DNA of 64,000 bases, from NCBI GenBank assembly GCA_932294295.1, contig OW028575.1:43062753-43126752 (forward strand). The letters run 5' to 3'. The DNA comes from Alitta virens. Lineage: Eukaryota; Annelida; Polychaeta; Phyllodocida; Nereididae. Below the pieces are notes generated by a model. That model was not told where the DNA came from. It worked only from the letters and a program-made list of their open reading frames with translations, and made no database searches. Shown piece after piece: positions 58,989 through 64,000 of this stretch (positions within the stretch are counted from its first letter, which is position 1; every line of letters starts with the position of its first letter). The translations under genes and the position numbers were made by a program.

Positions 58989-60210
58989 GTTCTTGATACT
59001 TATTATTCTTTGGTTCTAAGGACCAGCATGTGGCTCTTGTCCCCCATTAAGACGTTGTTATTATGTGACTACTGGCAGCCATGAAATTGACTGAAGCTGA
59101 GTTAGCTACAGGGAGGAGGAGTTAAATAAATCATTCTCGTCAGTCAAAATTTATAAAGGCCTGTCAAAATTTCAGAAACATCTAATGGAAGAGAATGAAG
59201 TGTACTACACACCAACTATATAGTATATGAGAGAGTTGTCTCTGTAGGATGACTTGGGACACCAACCCTGCTTTTATAAATGAGATGGTGACACGAGGAG
59301 GTCATTTTATTCCAGTGCGTCCCAAGGGGTGCAGGGGACACTCTGAACTGTACTAATCATTCTGCTCCGGACAAGTTCACACACACCATCAACTAGCCAC
59401 CAACATATTTATTCTGTATTGACGAGACCTTTGTTTTTATCAATTCTCCGCCAAACAAAGCCCCAGACATGAGACTTATCACATAATGTCCTCATTTTTT
59501 CGTTTTCCAATCTTTCTTGTCCCCAAAGCTCATTTTCTGAAAAGTGTACATTGAAAGTACTGATACATTATAATACAGTATTCCCTGTATTATCACTCAA
59601 TATTTTAGATACTATAGCCTTCTATACCACCTAATACCAGGGGAACAAGGGCCTAGCTCAAGTATTATATTTTTCGTATTATTTGTGCATTTTGCTATGG
59701 CGAGAGGACATTCACCGCTGTAGATGATTAAGAACCTAGGGAATAATTTACAGCCGTTTCTATTTAATTGCATGCCACAGCTATTTCCTGCCTGGCATGA
59801 TAGTGGCCATATAAAACTGGTAATATAAATATAGAGTCCCAATATAATTGAAGAATATTGTGAATGATATTCCCTGAATATGCATGAGTTGCAGAATCTT
59901 GTTTGAATGGTCTATTTAAAAAAAAAGATGATGCTTCTCCTTACTACAATCGAATCCATATCTTCTATTGGGCCTATTTGACTTTGAGAAACAGTAAAAG
60001 ACACAAAAAACATATTTCTCCCCTATTAAGCTTCTAGCATTTCACACCATTATGTTACTATTCCTGAATTACATTTACTAATTGAAATTCGATATAGATT
60101 TCAAGCAGTTGAAAGAATGGAAATTCCCCAGTTGTTATTGACTTGCAGTTGACTAAAAGTCTTCCAGTAAAAAACTGATATATCAAAAATACAAGCACAC
60201 TTTGACCACT
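58989..60210. other. Intergenic DNA, nothing recognised
   Basis: About 1.2 kb with no coding motif or shared repeat. Confidence 0.45.
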
Positions 60211-60367
60211 CACAGCCAATTTCATAGACTTGGAAAACGATCTCGTAGACTTTGAAACTAAACGACAGAGGACGTCATGTGAATGCAGGGCTCCCATTTG
60301 TCCCACAGCAATAACTCACATGACATCATCTGGAGTTTAGTTCCCAACTCTATGTAACTGGCTGTAA
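60211..60367. mobile_element. MITE-1 copy, subterminal-duplication subtype
   Basis: Left end CAGCCAATTTCATAGACTTG with a second ATCTCGTAGACTTTGAAACT block, as in the 12.6 kb copy. Right end TTCCCAACTCTATGTAACTG, GCTGTA. Part of the centre is shortened. Confidence 0.88.
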
Positions 60368-60754
60368 TCCCAAACAGTAATGAATAATATTGACCACGAT
60401 TTTCGGCCCTTTTAGCTGTGTTGAGGTGACTAAGTCACCTGCATCACTTACTTTGTAAAGTTAATCACACCAGTATGTGGCAATTTCAGCCACTCTCCAA
60501 TCATTAACCACCCTAGATAGTGCTGGGGTAATCATGGTAATTGTTTGTCACACCTGCAACAGTACATTAATCAATATGCCACGATACTACGTGTCACGCA
60601 TGACGCATGGGGTAGTGTCATTGAACTGTCTTTGTCATTATGAAAGAAATATATGAGAAAGTCAAAGTCTTGGCAATTTTACATCTGAGACCATCACTTC
60701 ATTATCATATCCTTCGTGGTGTATAGTGTTATGGAAAGGCCGGCTTTATTGAAA
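60368..60754. other. Intergenic DNA, nothing recognised
   Basis: About 0.4 kb between two MITEs. Confidence 0.4.
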
Positions 60755-60871
60755 TCCCTAGATAGCATTCCAAATCGGGCCAGCGTCATTTCTATATCGG
60801 TCGCTGTCGGTAAAACATTGTTTCAACGTTGCCGATATCATGCCGATGTCGAATGGAATGCTATCTGGGTC
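60755..60871. mobile_element. MITE-2 copy
   Basis: Left end CCCTAGATAGCATTCCAAAT, right end GAATGGAATGCTATCTGGG. The interior has CGATGTC, GCCGATATC and TATATCGGTC words like the 7.4 kb copy. Flanking TA is not preserved on both sides. Confidence 0.8.
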
Positions 60872-61977
60872 TAAATTTATAGATACACATAATCTAAATA
60901 CATTTTTATCCTACTCTTCCTAATATTTTCATCAGTTCCAGATACCACATCAGCCTCCGAAGCTGCAAAACTAAAAAGATTCGAGTTCCTAGATGTCGTT
61001 ATAGAAACATCTTCTCCCACTTAACGTAGTTTTCAAGAGCTAATTTGACACAGACAGACTCGAAGAAACTTAAATTACTCTGATTGATTTGCCTAAGTGC
61101 TGCATCTTTGGAAATTAGTGTTCACAATATTCTCCCATCCTTACATGAAACATTTGATGATTCCATATAAAAAGAAGTAACAGGCCAATTTTCATTAGAG
61201 TGCCTAGCACATTAGTGGTTACACAGTGAGCTTGGCAAGGACTGAAAATAACTATTGCTTTGTTTTGAGAAAACAAGCTTCCAAAATCTTTTCAGTTTGC
61301 TCAACCAGTCAAGAGTTTTTACCAACAAAGTGATTATCCTAAAATGTTGATTACTGAGTTTTATAATCAGTCAGGGTTGGCTGGTGATATTCAATGGTCT
61401 TTCACTGCTTAAACCTACTGACAATAACAACCAATGTTACGTGGCAGAAGCACTTCGAAAGACTGAAAAATATTGCACTGTTCGCCAGTGTAGCCACTTT
61501 TCTGCTGGGTACTTTATGGCCTTAATGTGACGCCAAAACATTGGTAAATGAAGTGGGTCCATGTGGTAGATTGACTTATTTCAAGCAGCCTTTTTAAGGG
61601 GTGCCCAAGTATCTCATAAACCCAAATTTCGTCTCCTATCTTCACACCAGAATGATGATGTATATCAAATTAAGGTGTTTCAAATGACAATTTCTTCATA
61701 AATATTTCATGTTGTTTTTAATGTGTCAGAGAAATTTAAGGTTGCATTGTCACATAAATTTGAAGAAAAGCCCACAAATGAACTTTAAATATTCACCTAC
61801 ATGGTAATTGTCGTTAATTAAGCTCACCAGATGGCTGGAAAACATTTTGAATGCTCCCACATAAATAAGGCTTCCTGTAGTTCAGTTACAATTTGCATTT
61901 CATTCTCAAAGCATCTTATTTCAAACAACGACGTTGCAGTTTGTTAGGGTGCCACGATGGATAACACAGCGCTTGTA
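60872..61977. other. Intergenic DNA, nothing recognised
   Basis: About 1.1 kb, no coding or shared repeat signal. Confidence 0.45.
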
Positions 61978-62053
61978 ATGGTGGTGGGTGGATTAGGGCT
62001 TTACGTCCTATATTTCTGCACCTGATGGGCTAATTGGGACAGGTAGGGACCAT
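61978..62053 (-). mobile_element. SINE-A 3' half
   Basis: GGATTAGGGCTTTACGTCCT, TTCTGCACCTGATGGGCTAA and GGGACAGGTAGGGACCATG match the 52.0 kb SINE-A in the same orientation. The head half is replaced at 62,054 by the tail of another retroelement. Confidence 0.85.
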
Positions 62054-62225
62054 GAATCAGAATCAGAATCAGAATAGAATCAGAATCAGAATTTCTTTTA
62101 TTTTCCATACATACACTTACTGTTGCTGCTGCTATATTATATCATTAATGAAATGGATGATAAAGTATGAAGTATGGAGGGAGACCCCCACACGGCAATT
62201 TGCCGCTTCTTGGAGGCCACCCATG
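62054..62225 (-). mobile_element. LINE-type 3' end with (GATTCT)n tail
   Basis: On the minus strand GGCCTCCAAGAAGCGGCAAA leads into TGGAAAATAAAAGAAATTCT and then repeats of GATTCT up to the junction with SINE-A. This is a common retroelement finish. The body is only about 120 bases, so it is strongly 5'-truncated. Confidence 0.65.
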
Positions 62226-63849
62226 ATATAGGTCAGGGAGCATCAGCCATACACCAGGAACACTGGTACATCATGTTTGACCACATGAAACTATTGAATC
62301 GTCAATAGGTATATTTCTTATTTTGTCAAAGAGGTGCAAAAGAAAAGAATAGTATGCAATCAAATGATATTTATGACAGATTTTCACAAGTGATCTGAAA
62401 TCAGCTGGAAATGGTGTAATGATATGGCAATGCTTGTAATGGTATAAATCTTTCTTTCTTTCTTCCTTGCTATCTTTATTAATGTATATTTTTTCTTTCT
62501 TTCAGTTCGAAAAACAGGGCACTACAACGTCTATATCCCAAACATACCGTCCAAGCTTTCTTTCTTTCTTTTTATTGATTTTTTATGATATATGAGGAAA
62601 TTTTGCAGTGTTTCAGAAAAAACTGACAAGTTTGCATTTGATAAAGCCGACGTAATTGACAATTTTGAAACCGATTATATAGATGGTGATTTGTGAACAA
62701 TGAACAATCAGTTTACATGTTCAAAAGTAATCAATTTTTATCAGTAAACAAAGCTAAAAATCTTCAGAAGTTAAGTTAAATAATGTTAAATAAAAATCAT
62801 TATTGTAAATAATGTTAAACTAGAGCCTTACGGCGCCGAATCCAGAAGGTGGTGATATTGTACATGTAGTAGGTAGAGTGTTAGGGCTAGAGTACTAGTA
62901 CGTCACTACCAAATGGGGCTATATGTTTATTATAGCAATGACTTAAAGTTAATCACTCAATGCAATGTGTTAATGAGTGCAACATTCTCAGCTTAATTCA
63001 TTTTTGCTAAAAGCAATTATCAGATGGGTTCAGTCTTGTCATTAAAATTATATTAAAATTGCATTAAAATGATTAAATTACATTCACTCTTGCCACACCT
63101 ACAGTGGCATGCTCTTAACAAAGCTCAAGTGCAATTAAAACATTTATACAAGTCACATGGTAACTTGTCCCAATTTTAATCTGGTCTGTCATTTTAATTG
63201 AAAGACCTAGTAATTGCATTTCTGGACAGGTCTGGACAGGCCTGAAAAGGTGGGATCCAATTGGATCGAATTCGCCATTTTTGCGGCTTGGGCCACATGC
63301 CAAAATTACTGATCTTATGACTTTCTGTTTAGTAAGCCTAGTTCTTAAATTCGCCACCAGGGGCACTGAGGTGGGTTGCATATAAGGCCAAGAGCCACAA
63401 AAACGCAAAATGCTGTGAAAATAGCGCTAATTTTGCAAAAATGCCTCTAACGTAGAAAGCTAAGTTGGAATAAGTCAATAGCACACTAAAGTGCCTTCAG
63501 AATCATATTCCTGGCACGAAAAAGCCTTGAAAAGTTCAAAACATCGCCCAAAATTCAACCGTTGGTTATCGCGAAATGTAAACAAAGCTGCAGAAGCTGG
63601 ACTAGCGAGCGAACATGCCCTGGGCTCGGTACACATTCATTTTAAGCATTTTTTTTTAGCAAACTACTGATATCTTTCTAAAAAAATGAGCCGATTATTT
63701 GTGCTCAATATGTTTTAAAGTATACCGAGCCCTATGTGACACTGCTCAGCTTGATATCCACTGAGGCTATTCATTTGAAAATTTTCCTAAATGTTCCACC
63801 CTCTCACATCTCATCCTCTGACAATATCTTGAAGGCTTGCTTTTGCAAC
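62226..63849. other. Intergenic DNA with short T-rich repeats
   Basis: Holds (TTTC)n at 62,450-62,465, 62,492-62,504 and 62,557-62,572. A piece of the terminal repeat (AATAATGTTAAATAAAAATC) lies at 62,779-62,815. No gene recognised. The CpG-containing patch at 63,380-63,640 has no identifiable promoter element. Confidence 0.45.
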
Positions 63850-64000
63850 CTTCTGGATAATAAAAATCACTGTATTTGTAAAACTCACTCTATTTTTCTA
63901 TAATGTTCAATAAATATCACTGTATTTGTAAATAATGTTAAATATAAATCACTGTATTTGTAAATAACGTTAAATAAAAATCACGGTGTTTGTGAATAAT
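63850..64000. repeat. 34-36-bp tandem repeat running off the window
   Basis: The unit AAATCACTGTATTTGTAAAT, AATGTTAAATA repeats about four times, the first diverged (CTCACTC, CTATTTTTC). Related sequence stands alone at 62,779-62,815. The array continues beyond the window edge. Confidence 0.85.

Noticed and set aside
63380..63640. Gene promoter or CpG island
   Set aside because: CpG content is raised only slightly by eye, and I could identify no core promoter element or first exon.

Overview
This is an AT-rich, gene-poor stretch of a eukaryotic (metazoan) genome. It looks like a marine invertebrate. The evidence is tRNA-derived SINEs with Pol III A and B boxes, L2/CR1-type LINE 3' ends, many short inverted-repeat DNA transposons (MITEs) with TA target duplications, microsatellites, a minisatellite array, and no operons or long reading frames. 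An echinoderm or other deuterostome is my guess, but nothing in the window proves the clade. I found no protein-coding host gene that I could support. The open frames are chance frames, frames through repeats, or transposon remains. The best real coding remnant is a decayed LINE reverse transcriptase C-terminus at about 3.85-4.34 kb.

Layout. 0-9 kb: SINE fragments, a TATC/TGTC microsatellite, LINE 3' ends, a 17-bp minisatellite and two MITEs. 9-15 kb: a compound GATA/GA microsatellite, two minisatellites (11.2 and 13.6-14.3 kb) and several copies of one palindromic MITE, here called MITE-1. 15-21 kb: SINEs, a LINE tail, and two pairs of diverged direct repeats that may be an old 2.5-2.8 kb duplication. 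21.9-22.6 kb: a non-autonomous DNA transposon. 24.0-35.1 kb: a tandem segmental duplication of about 5.7 kb. Its junction lies inside a MITE-1 copy, and insertions and deletions private to each copy have accumulated. 37-40 kb: SINE, LINE tail and a Tc1-like MITE. 40.9-43.2 kb: a homogeneous 67/68-bp satellite of 35 units with a duplicated six-unit higher-order block. 45-48 kb: SINE fragments. 49.3-51.1 kb: a nested inverted-repeat element with CTCGGCGAGT-rich arms. 52-54 kb: a recent SINE with a perfect 15-bp target duplication and a foldback element. 56-61 kb: minisatellite, MITEs and a 0.93-kb palindromic foldback. 62-64 kb: SINE and LINE tails and a tandem repeat running off the window.

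There is no gene network to describe. The window records repeat activity: Pol III SINEs and LINEs ending in short tandem tails, Tc1/mariner-like MITEs inserting at TA, and replication or recombination events expanding satellites and duplicating 5.7 kb. I found no clear candidate for a new functional system. The most distinctive structures are the MITE-junction duplication, the phase-matched satellite array and the large palindromic elements.
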